Shown piece by piece: positions 9,656 to 22,716 of a DNA stretch of 64,000 bases (its first letter is position 1; each line of letters begins with the position of its first letter). Below the pieces are notes generated by a model. It saw only the letters and a program-made list of their open reading frames with translations, was not told the DNA's origin and searched no databases. The stretch is from Bradyrhizobium sp. U87765 SZCCT0048 (GTDB lineage: Bacteria; Pseudomonadota; Alphaproteobacteria; Rhizobiales; Xanthobacteraceae): NCBI RefSeq assembly GCF_018131225.1, contig NZ_JAFCMM010000001.1, positions 1,116,001-1,180,000 of the forward strand, given 5' to 3'. The position numbers and the translations under genes are program-made.

Positions 9656-11338
9656 CTATACGGCGTGATTGGCCAGCACATGGCTGCCATCGCCATCGCC
9701 ATCGACCTCGAGGGCCTCATGCAGGGTGGCGAAAATGCGCCTCTCGCCGAGAACTTCGGTAATGCCGTGACGTTCCATGTCCGCCCGCAGATACGGGCTG
9801 ACGCGGGCAAAGACGATATCGACGCCTCCACTGATGAGCGTGCGGCAGAGATCGGAGACCGAACGCGCCGCCGAATAGTCGACCGCGGTGATGGCGGCCG
9901 CATCGATCACGAACCGTCGGACCGGATGTGGTGCATTGCGGATCAGCTTGCGAACCTGTCCGACAAAGAAGTGGTCGTTGGCGTAGAACAGGTCGGCCCC
10001 GAACCGATAGACGATCACTCCCGGCGAGGTTTCAGCCCCGAGTTCGACCGGCTCCGGGCGCCAACGTCCGTCAGGTCCGGGCCGCAGCAGCATGGTGTGC
10101 GGGCGGTAGCTGTGGCGGACATGCCGCAACAGCGACAGCGCGACCGCCAGCAGGATACCCGGCTCGACACCGATCAGCACAACGGCTGCGGCGGTCGCCG
10201 ACGCGAGCGCAAACTCGCCCGGGCTCTCGCGCAACATGCCGCGCAGCGTACGGACATCGATCAGCCCGACCGCGATGGTGAAGACGACCGATGCCAGCAC
10301 GCAGTGCGGAAGATAGGCAAACCAGCGGGTCAGGAAGAGCAGCACGACGATCACGATGCCGGCGAACACCAGTTGCGCGAACTGGCTGCGCGCACCGGCG
10401 AGCGCTGCGGTTGCCGTCTGCGTCGGGCTGCCGTTGACGACAAAGGCGCCGGTCACCGCAGCTGCGGCATTGGCCGCGGCGAGGCCCAGAATATCGGTGT
10501 CGGTATCGACCCGCTCGTGGAAGCGCTCGGCGAATGCCCGGCTCGCTGCCGCGCTCTGCGCCACGATCATCGCAAAGCAGGCCGCCGCGATCGGCAGGAG
10601 ATCCAGCACCGCCTGCCAGCCGGCGATCGGCCATCGCAGGGTCGGCAAACCGCCGGCCACCGGCCCGATCACCGAAACGCCCCGACCGGCCAGATCGAAC
10701 AGGTCGCTGGCGAGGATCGCCCCGACCACCACCAGAAATGGCACTGGCAGGCGGGGCCAAGACACCCTGCAGCCGAGAATGACGACCACGACGACCGCCG
10801 AGATCAACAGCGTCAACTGATGAATCCGCGAAAGCTCGCTGACAATCGCGATGAGCTGCCACTGGGTCCGCGATGCATGGATATCGAGACCCAACATGTC
10901 GCCGAGCATCGCGATACACACCTGCACGCCGACGCCGGCAAGAAAGCCGACCAGAACGGTGCGTGACAGAAAATCGGCGAGAAAGCCAAGCTTGAAAATG
11001 CGTGCCAGCAGCAACATGGCGGCGGTCAGCAGCGCGACCGTGCAGGCCAGCGTGACATACTCAGCACTGCCGGGCGACGCCATGGCCGGCAGGCTGCTCG
11101 CCAGGATGGTCGCAGTCGCCGAATCCGCCGCGACCACGAGGTGGCGCGACGCACCGAAGAGCGCGAACGCAATGGTCGGCCACAGCACGGTATAGAGCCC
11201 GGCAACCGCCGGCATGCCGGCGATCCGCGCGTATCCCAGAACCTGCGGGATGTTCATCGCCGCGAGCATGATGCCCGCCATCGCGTCGCGCAGCGCTCCC
11301 GCCCGGTTCAGCGGCAGCACGCCTTTCAGCACCTTCAA
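9656..11338 (-). CDS. SulP-family anion permease with C-terminal STAS domain
   Basis: This is an inner-membrane secondary transporter of the SLC26/SulP family (sulfate, bicarbonate or other anions). The chosen start is a TTG at 11338, preceded by AAGGAG at 8 nt, giving 560 residues. A longer reading from 11485 adds a low-complexity Arg-rich segment that overlaps the upstream gene's end and looks non-coding. The first 420 residues contain about 10-12 hydrophobic segments with the SulP opening (MAGIMLAAMNIPQVLGYARIAG). Residues about 440-545 form a STAS domain (VIDAAAITAVDYSAARS). It lies 67 bp after the opgC-like gene on the same strand, so they may be co-transcribed. The substrate is not determinable here. 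Confidence 0.88.
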   Translation of the reverse strand: MKVLKGVLPLNRAGALRDAMAGIMLAAMNIPQVLGYARIAGMPAVAGLYTVLWPTIAFALFGASRHLVVAADSATATILASSLPAMASPGSAEYVTLACTVALLTAAMLLLARIFKLGFLADFLSRTVLVGFLAGVGVQVCIAMLGDMLGLDIHASRTQWQLIAIVSELSRIHQLTLLISAVVVVVILGCRVSWPRLPVPFLVVVGAILASDLFDLAGRGVSVIGPVAGGLPTLRWPIAGWQAVLDLLPIAAACFAMIVAQSAAASRAFAERFHERVDTDTDILGLAAANAAAAVTGAFVVNGSPTQTATAALAGARSQFAQLVFAGIVIVVLLFLTRWFAYLPHCVLASVVFTIAVGLIDVRTLRGMLRESPGEFALASATAAAVVLIGVEPGILLAVALSLLRHVRHSYRPHTMLLRPGPDGRWRPEPVELGAETSPGVIVYRFGADLFYANDHFFVGQVRKLIRNAPHPVRRFVIDAAAITAVDYSAARSVSDLCRTLISGGVDIVFARVSPYLRADMERHGITEVLGERRIFATLHEALEVDGDGDGSHVLANHAV

Positions 11339-11405
11339 TCCACTTGCTCCTTCCACGCCTGCGGCCTGCGGGACGATTCTATGCCGGCCTCCCGCGCGTC
11401 TACGC

Positions 11406-12560
11406 CTACGGCAGCGGGGCTGTGCCTGCAACCGGCTTCGGCGGCCGCTTGTCGACTCGTTTGGACCACGAGCGATAGTAAGCAAGGAGTGTCAGCAGAA
11501 CGATGCCGCCGATACTCACCACGATCTGCATCCAGACCGTATCGGAGACCTCGACCAGGATGATGTGGGCGACGACCGCCAGGAATACCCCGACGCAGAA
11601 CACTTCGAGCGATTGCTGGCCGCACTTGATCATCGGCGCGAACACCGGCCACCGCAGGCCGGGCCAGTCCCTCGGCATGAAGCGCGTAATGAAAAACGCG
11701 AGAATGATGAAGTGGACCAGCCGATAGGGCGCGAGGTTGGTCTTGTCGTTGGGGTTGAAGGCATCGACGAGCCAGCTCGGCATCGTCGCCCCGAACTCGG
11801 GAAAGCGTCCGGCCATCGTCATCACCAGCGCGAACACCAGATAGGCGCCGCCGACGATCAGCAGGGCCCGCGACCGGATCAGGGCCATCGACTCCGCAGC
11901 GCCGCCGAGCGCGAACCAGCCACCGAACACGAACAGGAACTGCCAGCAGAACGGGTTGAAGTACCAGGAGCCGACCGGGTACGCCGCCAGGTTCCAGCCG
12001 AAATGCCGCGCAGCGAGATAGAGCAGGAACGAGGCCGCGAGCGTCAGGTTGGGCCGGCGCAACATCAACCACAGCACCGCCGGGTAGCACAGCATCAGCA
12101 GAATATAGAGTGGCAGCACATCCATGTTGACAGGCTTGAAGGCAAGGATCAGGCCCTGGTAGAGCGTCTCGGCCGGATCGCGCATGAAGCCCGCGACATT
12201 GAACTCATTCTCGAGATTGGGATCGTGATAACGCGCTGCGAGATAGCCGATCTCGGCGATGTAGATCACGAACAGAACGATGTGCGCGACATAGATCTGC
12301 CATGCGCGCTTGACGAGACGCGTGCCGCCGATCACGAAGCCACGTTCGAGCATGATGCGCGCGTAGACGAACGACGCGGTATACCCCGAGATGAACACAA
12401 ACAGGTCGGCCGCATCGCTGAAGCCGAAATTGCGCTGGGTAATCCAGTTCACCGCGTTGTTCGGGATGTGGTCGAGGTAAATGGCCCAGTTGGCGAACCC
12501 ACGGAGCAGGTCAAGCCTGTAGTCGCGCTCCCTTGGCGGCAGGACCGCGTGGATCGTCAT
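11406..12560 (-). CDS. opgC: OpgC-family membrane protein (periplasmic glucan succinylation)
   Basis: This 384-residue polytopic protein has about ten hydrophobic segments. It begins with the OpgC/acyltransferase-3-like signature RDYRLDLLRGFANW, followed by DHIPNN and DLFVFISGYTASFVYARIM, all typical of OpgC, which adds succinyl groups to osmoregulated periplasmic glucans in Rhodobacter. The start was set to the second ATG (12560) because AAGGGGAG lies just upstream of it; an ATG at 12584 would add eight residues. It acts in the inner membrane, probably using cytoplasmic succinyl-CoA. No glucan synthase gene is nearby. The family call is good; the exact modified glycan is inferred. Confidence 0.82.
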   Translation of the reverse strand: MTIHAVLPPRERDYRLDLLRGFANWAIYLDHIPNNAVNWITQRNFGFSDAADLFVFISGYTASFVYARIMLERGFVIGGTRLVKRAWQIYVAHIVLFVIYIAEIGYLAARYHDPNLENEFNVAGFMRDPAETLYQGLILAFKPVNMDVLPLYILLMLCYPAVLWLMLRRPNLTLAASFLLYLAARHFGWNLAAYPVGSWYFNPFCWQFLFVFGGWFALGGAAESMALIRSRALLIVGGAYLVFALVMTMAGRFPEFGATMPSWLVDAFNPNDKTNLAPYRLVHFIILAFFITRFMPRDWPGLRWPVFAPMIKCGQQSLEVFCVGVFLAVVAHIILVEVSDTVWMQIVVSIGGIVLLTLLAYYRSWSKRVDKRPPKPVAGTAPLP

Positions 12561-13135
12561 GGCGCTCGCTCCCCTTACCCGCATCCTGACTGCGAATCTG
12601 GCAGGCGCATCGGATGCCCTGCCCGTAAGCTACCTTCGGGGCGCTCGATGTTTCAAGCTGCCCGCCCTCAGAAAGCGACCGGCCACGACGCCGGGTTCCG
12701 GTACGGCTGACAGCATCACGCCGTTGTGACGGCGTCTTGCGTCATCGCAGCCCCTCGACGCCGACCACTCTGACGACCTCGCTTACACGCCGCTGCTCGA
12801 CTGTCGGGATCACTGGACATGCGGCGTCCCGCTGTGCAGGATCATACGCACGCATGAGCCGACCCGTAGAATTTGACTTGCTTTCGAAGCAATACTTCCG
12901 GGGAGTAATTAGATGCCTTTGCGCCCTACAGTCTTTGACGGACCGCGCTTCATACACCTGTCAATCCTGATCTGATCTCTACTGGTCCATTCCGATCGAC
13001 GTCCGTCGGTCCACGATGCTTTTCAGTGAACGCACGTCCTGGCGCTCACATCGCAATGCCGCCCGGATCGGCACGCGTCCGATCCGCCGTCTGATCAAGT
13101 TCGATCGTGTCGACGACGTGTAAAGGACTGATGGC
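12561..13135. promoter_or_regulatory. 575-bp divergent intergenic region, no convincing gene
   Basis: This gap separates the leftward opgC-like gene from the rightward aspT gene and should hold both promoters. It is noticeably more AT-rich around 12870-12930 than the surrounding DNA. A 6-bp dyad (TTGCTT-3 nt-AAGCAA) lies at 12878-12892 and could be an operator or a small hairpin. A 71-codon minus-strand reading frame (12742-12957) has no recognisable features or ribosome site and is not called as a gene. No promoter pair stands out clearly. Confidence 0.4.
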
Positions 13136-14821
13136 GTGGTATCGAGCAGCGTCGCTTCGTTTCTGACACAGCCGGTAGTCGCACTGTTCGTCTGCGTCTG
13201 TCTCGGCCACGGCCTCGGCCTCCTGCGTGTCGGACCGATCCAGCTTGGCGGCGTCTGCGGCACGCTCTTTGTCGCATTGGCGCTCGGGCAGCTCGGCGTC
13301 ACCATCGGCAGCGATCTCAAGGATACGGCTTTCGCACTTTTCATCTTCGCTCTCGGCTTCACCGCAGGGCCGCAATTCTTCGCCAACATCCGCTCGGGCT
13401 GGCGCTACGGCATCTTCTCCGTGATCGAGGTCGTGACCGTGCTGGCGATGCTGGCGGTCGCTGTCGTGGTGTTGCGCTTCGATCCCGGCACCACTGCGGG
13501 GCTGTTCGCGGGCTCCGCAACGGAATCCGCCGTGCTCGGCACCGCAGCGGAAGCACTGTCGCACCTGGCCCTGCCTGCCGACGAGATCGCCCGCCTGCAG
13601 GCAAACCTCGCCACCGCCTATGGGGTGACCTACCTGTTCGGTCTCGTCGGCATTGTCGTCTTTACCACCCAGATCGCGCCACTGCTGCTGCGCGTCGATC
13701 TCAAGGACGACGCCCGCAGGCTCGCCCACGAACTGGGCGCTGACGACAGCGATGATTCCGAACAGGCCCTTCCCACCATCGTCGGCCGCGCCTTCCGTGC
13801 CGGCCCGGTCGCCGGCATGACGATCCGGGACTTCGAGAACAGCCGGCACAATGCCGTCACCGTCGAGCGCATCAAACGCGGCAAGGATATTCTCGACGTC
13901 AATGTCGGCATGCGGATCGAGCCCGACGACATCCTGTTCCTGATCGGCCGCCGCAGCAGCGTGATCGCGATCCAGGAGACGCTCGGCGACGAGGTTCCCG
14001 TCCCGGTCGGCACCAATGTGCCGATCAAGTCACGCAACCTCGTTCTCGTTCGCCGTGAGACGTTCGGACTGAGCATTCGCGAGTTGCACAGGACCGCCGG
14101 CTATGAACTCAGCCGCGGCGTCTTCATCTCCGAAATCCGTCGGCTCGACCGGACAGTGCCGGTGCTGCCTGGCACACGGCTGGAACAAGGCGACGTGCTG
14201 ACCCTCTACGGCACCGACGACGCGATCGACCGCGCCATCAAGGAACTCGGACATCCGCTGCCCCCGACCGACAAGACAGACTTCATCTTCCTCGGCGCCG
14301 GCATCGTCGCCGGTATCTTCCTGGGCGCGCTCGGTCTCCGGATCGGTGCCCTCAACCTCTCGCTCGGCACCGGCGGAGGTGCACTGATCGCCGGCCTGCT
14401 GTTCGGCTGGCTGCACATGCATGCCCCTCGCCATGGCGCCCTGCCGACGGCCGCAGCGGAGTTCATGAAGGATTTCGGTCTGGCCACCTTCATCGCCGCC
14501 GTCGGACTGTCGGCCGGCCCGGAGGCGATCGCGCTCATCATGCGTTACGGCGCCGTCCTGCCGATTCTCGGCTTGCTCGTGTCGGTCGTTCCGGCCGCCG
14601 TCTCTCTACTGGTCGGCACGCGGCTGCTGCGGATCGAGGCGCCGATCCTGCTCGGCGCCATCGCCGGCCAGCATTGCAGCACGCCGACCATCACCGCACT
14701 GGTCGCGCAATCCGGCAGCACCATGCCGGTGGTCGGCTACACCGTCACCTATGCGATCTCCAACGTGCTGCTGCCGCTGATGGGGCCGGTCGTCGTCGGG
14801 CTCGCGACGTCGTTACCGTGA
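13136..14821 (+). CDS. AspT-type aspartate:alanine exchanger, paralogue 1
   Basis: This 561-residue inner-membrane protein belongs to the aspartate:alanine exchanger (AAEx) family. It has an N-terminal block of about five membrane segments (1-165), a cytosolic middle with two TrkA-C (RCK_C) domains (about 205-370), and a C-terminal block of membrane segments (about 380-560). The family motif GxxxGPQFF (LGFTAGPQFF) is present in the first half and GLSAGPEAI in the second, reflecting the internal repeat. The GTG start at 13136 is supported by AAAGGA 8 nt upstream. It is followed 37 bp later by a second member of the same family, then aspD and ansB, so it is very likely an aspartate importer exchanging for alanine. 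The exact substrate is inferred from context. Confidence 0.88.
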   Translation: MVSSSVASFLTQPVVALFVCVCLGHGLGLLRVGPIQLGGVCGTLFVALALGQLGVTIGSDLKDTAFALFIFALGFTAGPQFFANIRSGWRYGIFSVIEVVTVLAMLAVAVVVLRFDPGTTAGLFAGSATESAVLGTAAEALSHLALPADEIARLQANLATAYGVTYLFGLVGIVVFTTQIAPLLLRVDLKDDARRLAHELGADDSDDSEQALPTIVGRAFRAGPVAGMTIRDFENSRHNAVTVERIKRGKDILDVNVGMRIEPDDILFLIGRRSSVIAIQETLGDEVPVPVGTNVPIKSRNLVLVRRETFGLSIRELHRTAGYELSRGVFISEIRRLDRTVPVLPGTRLEQGDVLTLYGTDDAIDRAIKELGHPLPPTDKTDFIFLGAGIVAGIFLGALGLRIGALNLSLGTGGGALIAGLLFGWLHMHAPRHGALPTAAAEFMKDFGLATFIAAVGLSAGPEAIALIMRYGAVLPILGLLVSVVPAAVSLLVGTRLLRIEAPILLGAIAGQHCSTPTITALVAQSGSTMPVVGYTVTYAISNVLLPLMGPVVVGLATSLP

Positions 14822-14858
14822 GCTGTACCGAAACCTGACCGATCAAAAGGAGATGCCA

Positions 14859-18180
<3,322 letters not shown>

Positions 18181-18188
18181 TCCGCGAT

Positions 18189-18218
18189 CCGGCGCGCTCC
18201 TCCCGGGGAGCGCGCCGG
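18189..18218. terminator. Strong GC hairpin between aspD and ansB
   Basis: A perfect 11-bp inverted repeat (CCGGCGCGCTC with its complement) encloses an 8-nt loop, 8 bp after the aspD stop. No T-tract follows, so it may act as an attenuating or mRNA-stabilising hairpin rather than a full intrinsic terminator. It could set ansB expression below that of the aspT-aspD genes. Confidence 0.55.
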
Positions 18219-18274
18219 GCGTCGCCTGACGCATCACATCCTCGATACGTTCCATCGTCGGTGAAGGATACGAG

Positions 18275-19384
18275 ATGATGCTGCTCCCCCTTGCTCGGCT
18301 TTGCCGCGCGGCGCTCGGTACCATGGCCCCAACCGCCGTGCTGGTGGCGGGGTTATCGCTGCCGCCAGCCGCCGCGCAGACAGCAACGGATACGCCGCTG
18401 CCGCGCGTGCTGGTGCTCGGCACTGGCGGCACCATCGCCGGACAGGCCAGCGCGCGCGCCGGCAACGCTTATGACTCCGGCAAGGTCAGCGCGGCCGATC
18501 TCATCGCTGCGGTCCCCGGCATGGACAAGCTCGCGCGGATTTCCGCCGAGCAGATTTCCGCGATCGGCTCCCAGGACATGAACGACAAGGTCTGGTTCGA
18601 CCTTGCCGGCCGCATCAAGTCGGCCATCGAGACCAGGGAAGCCGACGGTATCGTCATCACCCACGGCACCGACACCATGGAGGAGACCGCCTTCTTCCTC
18701 CAGACGGTGCTCGATACCGACATTCCCGTCGTGCTGGTCGGCTCGATGCGTCCGTCAACCGCCATCGGGGCCGATGGCCCGGCCAATCTCTATGAGGCCG
18801 TGAGAGTCGCCGCGACGCCCGAGGCCCGCAGCCGCGGCGTCCTCGTGGTGCTCAATGACACCATCCACGGCGCGCGCTGGGCGCAGAAGACCAATACCAC
18901 CAGCGTCGACACGTTCAGGTCACCGGATGCCGGCCCCGTCGGCTATGTCGACACCGGATCGGTGCGCTTTCTCCAGCCCGGCACGGCCGCCAGGGGATCC
19001 AGGCTGAAACTGCCGGCAGCGCCGCCACTGCCGCGGGTCGACATCGTCTATTCCCATGCCAACATGGATGCCGCGCCCATCGAGGACGCCGTCAAGCGCG
19101 GCGCCAAGGGCATCGTTCTCGCGGGCGTCGGCGACGGCAACAGCTCGAAGGCAGCCATCGATGCGCTTGCCGCCGCGGCGAAGCAAGGCGTTGTGGTCGT
19201 GCGCTCGACCCGGGTCGGCTCGGGATTCGTCAACCGCAATGTCGAGGTCAACGACGACCAGCTCGGCCTCGTCGTCTCGCTCGACCTGAACCCGCAGAAA
19301 GCCCGCCTGCTGCTGCAGCTTCTGCTCGCCAACGGCATATCCGATCCGAAGGCCGTGCAGCAGACGTTCGCCGGCACCTGGTAA
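18275..19384 (+). CDS. ansB: Type II L-asparaginase, exported
   Basis: This 369-residue enzyme has an N-terminal signal peptide (cleavage likely near AAAQ, residue 35), so it works in the periplasm, hydrolysing asparagine to aspartate and ammonia. The nucleophile threonine is in TGGTIAG (Thr about 53). The second catalytic pair is Thr132-Asp133 in THGTDTMEET. The third site includes the lysine in WAQKTNT. GAAGGA lies 6 nt before the ATG. It follows aspD by 94 bp, past a hairpin. Placed after two aspartate exchangers and aspartate decarboxylase, it can supply periplasmic aspartate to them. Some glutaminase activity cannot be excluded from sequence. Confidence 0.92.
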   Translation: MMLLPLARLCRAALGTMAPTAVLVAGLSLPPAAAQTATDTPLPRVLVLGTGGTIAGQASARAGNAYDSGKVSAADLIAAVPGMDKLARISAEQISAIGSQDMNDKVWFDLAGRIKSAIETREADGIVITHGTDTMEETAFFLQTVLDTDIPVVLVGSMRPSTAIGADGPANLYEAVRVAATPEARSRGVLVVLNDTIHGARWAQKTNTTSVDTFRSPDAGPVGYVDTGSVRFLQPGTAARGSRLKLPAAPPLPRVDIVYSHANMDAAPIEDAVKRGAKGIVLAGVGDGNSSKAAIDALAAAAKQGVVVVRSTRVGSGFVNRNVEVNDDQLGLVVSLDLNPQKARLLLQLLLANGISDPKAVQQTFAGTW

Positions 19385-19443
19385 CGCTCGCCACCGGCGC
19401 AGAACGGTCGAGGCCGGTCCGCCATCGAGAGGTCCGTGCCTCG

Positions 19444-20850
19444 TTACCGGAACCAGACGCCGGACCGGACCGCAAGCAGGATGGTCGTGCCATAGACCAC
19501 CAACGCGACGGCGAGTGCGGCGAACACCGCCGAGATCGCGCCAAACCAGCGCAACGCCAGCCAGCCTCCCCCAAGAGCGATGGCAAGGCGCAGGAAGCCG
19601 CTGGCGAGTGGCCAGATCAGCCGGCCTGCGCCCTGGGATGCGAAATAGAGGGCGAGACCAAGCCCGAAGAAGCCATAGGTCGGCCCAACGATACGCAGAT
19701 AGGCACTACCTGCCGCCAGCATCTCGGGATCGCTGCTGAACAGCAGCAGCCAGCGCTCGGGCCAGGTGGCCGCAGCGAGCCCGAGGGTTTCCGTGGCGAT
19801 GAACGCAAGCGCACCGCCGGCAAGGGCGATCCGGAGCGCTCGCTCGCGCTGGCCGGCGCCGATGTTGGTGCCGACCACCGCGACCAGCGGCGCGCCAATA
19901 CCGAAGATCAGCGGCACCAAAAGATATTCCAGCCTCGCGCCGGTGCCAAAACCGGCAATGGCGCTGACCCCGGCGGCCGACGCCACCAGTGCGGTTGCGC
20001 CAGCAACTGTCAGATTGGTCTGAATCGAGGCGATCGCCGACACCGCGCCGACCTTCAGGATGCCTGTGAACAAAGCCGCGCGCGGCCTCACCCAGACGAA
20101 GCGCGCCGCGTTGCGACCCGCGAGGATATGCCAGGCCATCGCGATCGTGCCGGCGGCATAGAACAGCACCATCGCGATGCCGCCCCCCGCGACACCGAGC
20201 GGCGGAATCGGGCCCGCGCCGAAGATCAGCAGCGGCGAAACCGGAATCAGAAACACGACACCGACGGATGTCACCAGCGCCGGAAATATCATGTTGCCGG
20301 TGCCGCGAATGACGCTGGCGAAGCCGTTCATCAGCCAGATAAAGACGCTGCCGGCGAACACCGTGTCGGAATAGATCAGTGCGGCTTCGAGTTCCCCGCC
20401 ATCGCCGCCGAGGGCGCGGTAGATCGGCGCGCCGAACACCAGAAACACCAGCGAAAAGATCAGGCCGAGCGCGATGCTGATCAAGGCGGCATGCAGAACC
20501 AGAGCGTCGGCATCCGGCCGACGCCCGGCGCCGAGCGCGCGCGCCACCGCCGAGGAAATGCCGCCGCCCATGGCGCCGGCGGAGATCATGGTCATCAGCA
20601 TCACGGTCGGAAACACCAGGGCCATGCCGGCAAGCGCATCGGTGCCGAGCTTGGCGACCCACCACGTCTCGATCAGACCGGTCGCGGCCTGCGCGACCAT
20701 GATCAGCACATTCGGCCAGGCCATGCGCAGCAGCAACGGCACGACCGGCGCCTCGAGCAGGCGACGTGTCCGCGCATCGATGACGGGAGCCGGCGATGAC
20801 CGCAAAGCCGCAGTAGTAATGTCGTCGGCCTCGGCCGCCAGATCGGTCAT
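19444..20850 (-). CDS. MATE-family multidrug/cation antiporter
   Basis: This 468-residue inner-membrane protein has about twelve hydrophobic segments in two homologous halves, characteristic of MATE transporters. It begins its first bundle with VVPLLLRMAWPNVLIMVAQA and ETWWVAKLGTDALAG. These proteins export cationic drugs or metabolites in exchange for H+ or Na+. A longer upstream reading exists but is out of frame with the regulator gene and lacks family similarity. The ATG at 20850 has AAGGAA 8 nt upstream. Its start overlaps the stop of the HxlR regulator gene by 4 bp, so the pair is co-translated and the regulator probably controls the pump. Confidence 0.9.
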   Translation of the reverse strand: MTDLAAEADDITTAALRSSPAPVIDARTRRLLEAPVVPLLLRMAWPNVLIMVAQAATGLIETWWVAKLGTDALAGMALVFPTVMLMTMISAGAMGGGISSAVARALGAGRRPDADALVLHAALISIALGLIFSLVFLVFGAPIYRALGGDGGELEAALIYSDTVFAGSVFIWLMNGFASVIRGTGNMIFPALVTSVGVVFLIPVSPLLIFGAGPIPPLGVAGGGIAMVLFYAAGTIAMAWHILAGRNAARFVWVRPRAALFTGILKVGAVSAIASIQTNLTVAGATALVASAAGVSAIAGFGTGARLEYLLVPLIFGIGAPLVAVVGTNIGAGQRERALRIALAGGALAFIATETLGLAAATWPERWLLLFSSDPEMLAAGSAYLRIVGPTYGFFGLGLALYFASQGAGRLIWPLASGFLRLAIALGGGWLALRWFGAISAVFAALAVALVVYGTTILLAVRSGVWFR

Positions 20851-21347
20851 ATTGCAGTTTCCTTGACAGCCCTCGGAGCATAGCGACGCCGGGTGCGTTC
20901 GCTCGCGGCCGGCCCGGGGGCCGAACGAAAGGCAGGATCGGTGATCGGCAGGCCGCTCTCGGCATCGATCACCACCGGGCGGGCCTCGCGGCCTGTACGG
21001 CTGTCGATGGTAATCACGCTTCTGCCCTCCGGTGCGAAATGGGTGTTGCCCCATGTCTGCAGCATCACCAGCACGGGGCGAAAGTCGCGCCCGCGTTCGG
21101 TCAGCGCATACTCGAACCGGGGCGGATGAATGCTGTAGCGGCGCTTCTCCAGCAAGCCGGCTGCGACCAGCGCCTTGAGGCGACGCGCCAGCATGTTGGG
21201 GGCGATGCCAAGGCTGTCCTCGAACTGATCGAACCGCGTCAACCCGTTGAAGGCATCGCGCAGGATCAGGATGCTCCACCATTCCCCGACGCGATCGAGC
21301 CCGCGGGCAATCGGACAGGTCATCGACCGGAAACTCGTTCGCCGCAT
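20847..21347 (-). CDS. HxlR-family winged-helix transcriptional regulator
   Basis: This 166-residue protein carries the HxlR signature CPIARGLDRVGEWWSILILRDA with the conserved N-terminal Cys, then the recognition region (FEDSLGIAPNMLARRLKALVAAGLLEKRRY) and a C-terminal extension of about 55 residues beyond the usual domain. The chosen start (21347) places the conserved Cys about ten residues in; an ATG at 21386 is an alternative, and neither has a clear ribosome site. It overlaps the MATE gene by 4 bp. HxlR proteins commonly repress or activate adjacent detoxification genes in response to reactive electrophiles, so it likely governs the pump. Confidence 0.85.
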   Translation of the reverse strand: MRRTSFRSMTCPIARGLDRVGEWWSILILRDAFNGLTRFDQFEDSLGIAPNMLARRLKALVAAGLLEKRRYSIHPPRFEYALTERGRDFRPVLVMLQTWGNTHFAPEGRSVITIDSRTGREARPVVIDAESGLPITDPAFRSAPGPAASERTRRRYAPRAVKETAI

Positions 21348-21666
21348 GGACAGGTCCGATGGTGGAGAATGAATGATGGCGATCATGCTTTGGTAGCTAT
21401 TATCATGCAAGTCACTTTTCGCATGGCTGCTCCACGGCCTGATGGCGGCCGTCGCGGCCATCGGTCGCGCATCGCGCCATCTGGCATACAGGGCGGGAAA
21501 GAATTTTTCCGTGATCGCGCGCCCGTTGGCATGCACGGCTCGAAAACGCGGATTCTCCGCAATTGCCACGTGCACGTGGATGCAAGCAAATAGAGGGAAC
21601 GCCGGTGTCCTTCGCAGAAGCCCGGCATTCACCCCTCTTCACCTCCAGCATGCGATTCCGACGTTC
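21348..21666. promoter_or_regulatory. Divergent intergenic region between HxlR/MATE and ABC importer operons
   Basis: This 319-bp gap between leftward hxlR and the rightward importer operon must contain both promoters. On the minus strand GATAAT occurs at 21399-21404, a plausible -10 for hxlR, but without a good -35. The surrounding 25 bp are AT-rich. No clear dyad is seen. The segment 21442-21666 is an open frame continuous with the binding-protein gene but codes Arg-rich sequence unlike any export signal, so it is treated as leader. Confidence 0.35.
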
Positions 21667-22716
21667 ATGACATTCCGTTCCCCCGCACGCGAGGGCCGCT
21701 CGCCGGCGCTGTCGCGCCGCCAGTTCATCGCCGCCGCCGGCGCCATCACGGCCACGGGCCTCATCAAGTCTCCGGCTATCGCCCAGCAGGCGCTGAAGGG
21801 CTCCCTCGCCTATGGCAGCGTCGGCTACACCTGGGCCCTGCCGTACGTCGCCGAAGAGGCCGGTTACTGGAAACAGGCGAATGTCGAGCTGTCGACGTCC
21901 TCGTTCGAATCCGGCCGCGACGCGATGCAGGCGCTGCTGTCCGGTTCGGCCGACTTCTCCGCCTCGACCGACACCCCGCTGGTGTTCGCGGCGCTCACCG
22001 GCCTGCGGCCGGTGGCCGTCGCCAACTACAGCCGCTACTCGCGCGACATGAAGATCGCCGTGCGCAGTGACAGCGGCATCGATCCGAAGGTGCCGGCAAG
22101 CCTCAGGGGGCGTCGGATCGCGACCCGCGTCGGCACATCCGGACAGTATCTGCTCGCCAAATATCTCGAGCTCGCCGGCCTCAAGAGCGGCGACATCACC
22201 GTCGTCGACCTGCCGCCGGCCAACATGACCACGGCGCTGGTGCGCGGCGACATCGATGGCTTCGCCTGGAGCAGCCAGACCGTGGCGGTGGCGCAGCGCC
22301 AGTCCGGCGGCAAGGTTGCCGAGATGAGCTTCGACGGCATCGAGAAGTACTTCCAGAGCCACCAATTGCTGCTCACCACCGAGAAGGTGCTCAAGGACAA
22401 GCCGGACCTCGTGAAGGCCGCGATCCAGGCACTGTTCGCCGCGGAACAGCGCATCGCCTCCGACAAGGCGTGGCCGCAGCTGATTGCGGACCGGATCAAG
22501 ACGCCTGCCGCCGACATCGCGGAATCGACATCGACCTTTACCTTCAAGATCGGCTTCGACGACCGTTTTATCGACGATCTCGTGGCGCAGGCGGAATGGG
22601 CCATCACCGCTGGCCTCGGCAAGGCGCCCAAGGGCGATCTCCGCACGCTGCTCCGTGGCCTCGTCGCCGAAGGGCCGACAAAGGCCGCCCGGCCCGACCG
22701 CGTGACGCTGGCATGA
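21667..22716 (+). CDS. NitT/TauT-family ABC transporter substrate-binding protein (Tat signal)
   Basis: This 349-residue periplasmic protein has an N-terminal twin-arginine signal (LSRRQFIAAAGA, residues about 15-40), then an SBP fold of the SsuA/TauA/NMT1 type (YVAEEAGYWKQANVEL, LLSGSADFSASTD, LRGRRIATRVGT). These proteins deliver sulfonates, nitrate-like anions, pyrimidine precursors or other small organics to a membrane permease. It is the first gene of a coupled ABC operon, overlapping the ATPase gene by 4 bp. The substrate is unknown; the amidohydrolase downstream hints at a cyclic amide, urea or similar N-containing compound. Confidence 0.9.
   Translation: MTFRSPAREGRSPALSRRQFIAAAGAITATGLIKSPAIAQQALKGSLAYGSVGYTWALPYVAEEAGYWKQANVELSTSSFESGRDAMQALLSGSADFSASTDTPLVFAALTGLRPVAVANYSRYSRDMKIAVRSDSGIDPKVPASLRGRRIATRVGTSGQYLLAKYLELAGLKSGDITVVDLPPANMTTALVRGDIDGFAWSSQTVAVAQRQSGGKVAEMSFDGIEKYFQSHQLLLTTEKVLKDKPDLVKAAIQALFAAEQRIASDKAWPQLIADRIKTPAADIAESTSTFTFKIGFDDRFIDDLVAQAEWAITAGLGKAPKGDLRTLLRGLVAEGPTKAARPDRVTLA

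Noticed and set aside
9665..10966. 433-codon plus-strand frame opposite the SulP gene
   Set aside because: Hydrophilic Arg/Asp/His/Gln-rich translation, the usual antisense pattern of a GC-rich membrane-protein gene.
12742..12957. 71-codon minus-strand frame in the opgC-aspT gap
   Set aside because: No ribosome site, no recognisable features; likely chance frame in intergenic DNA.
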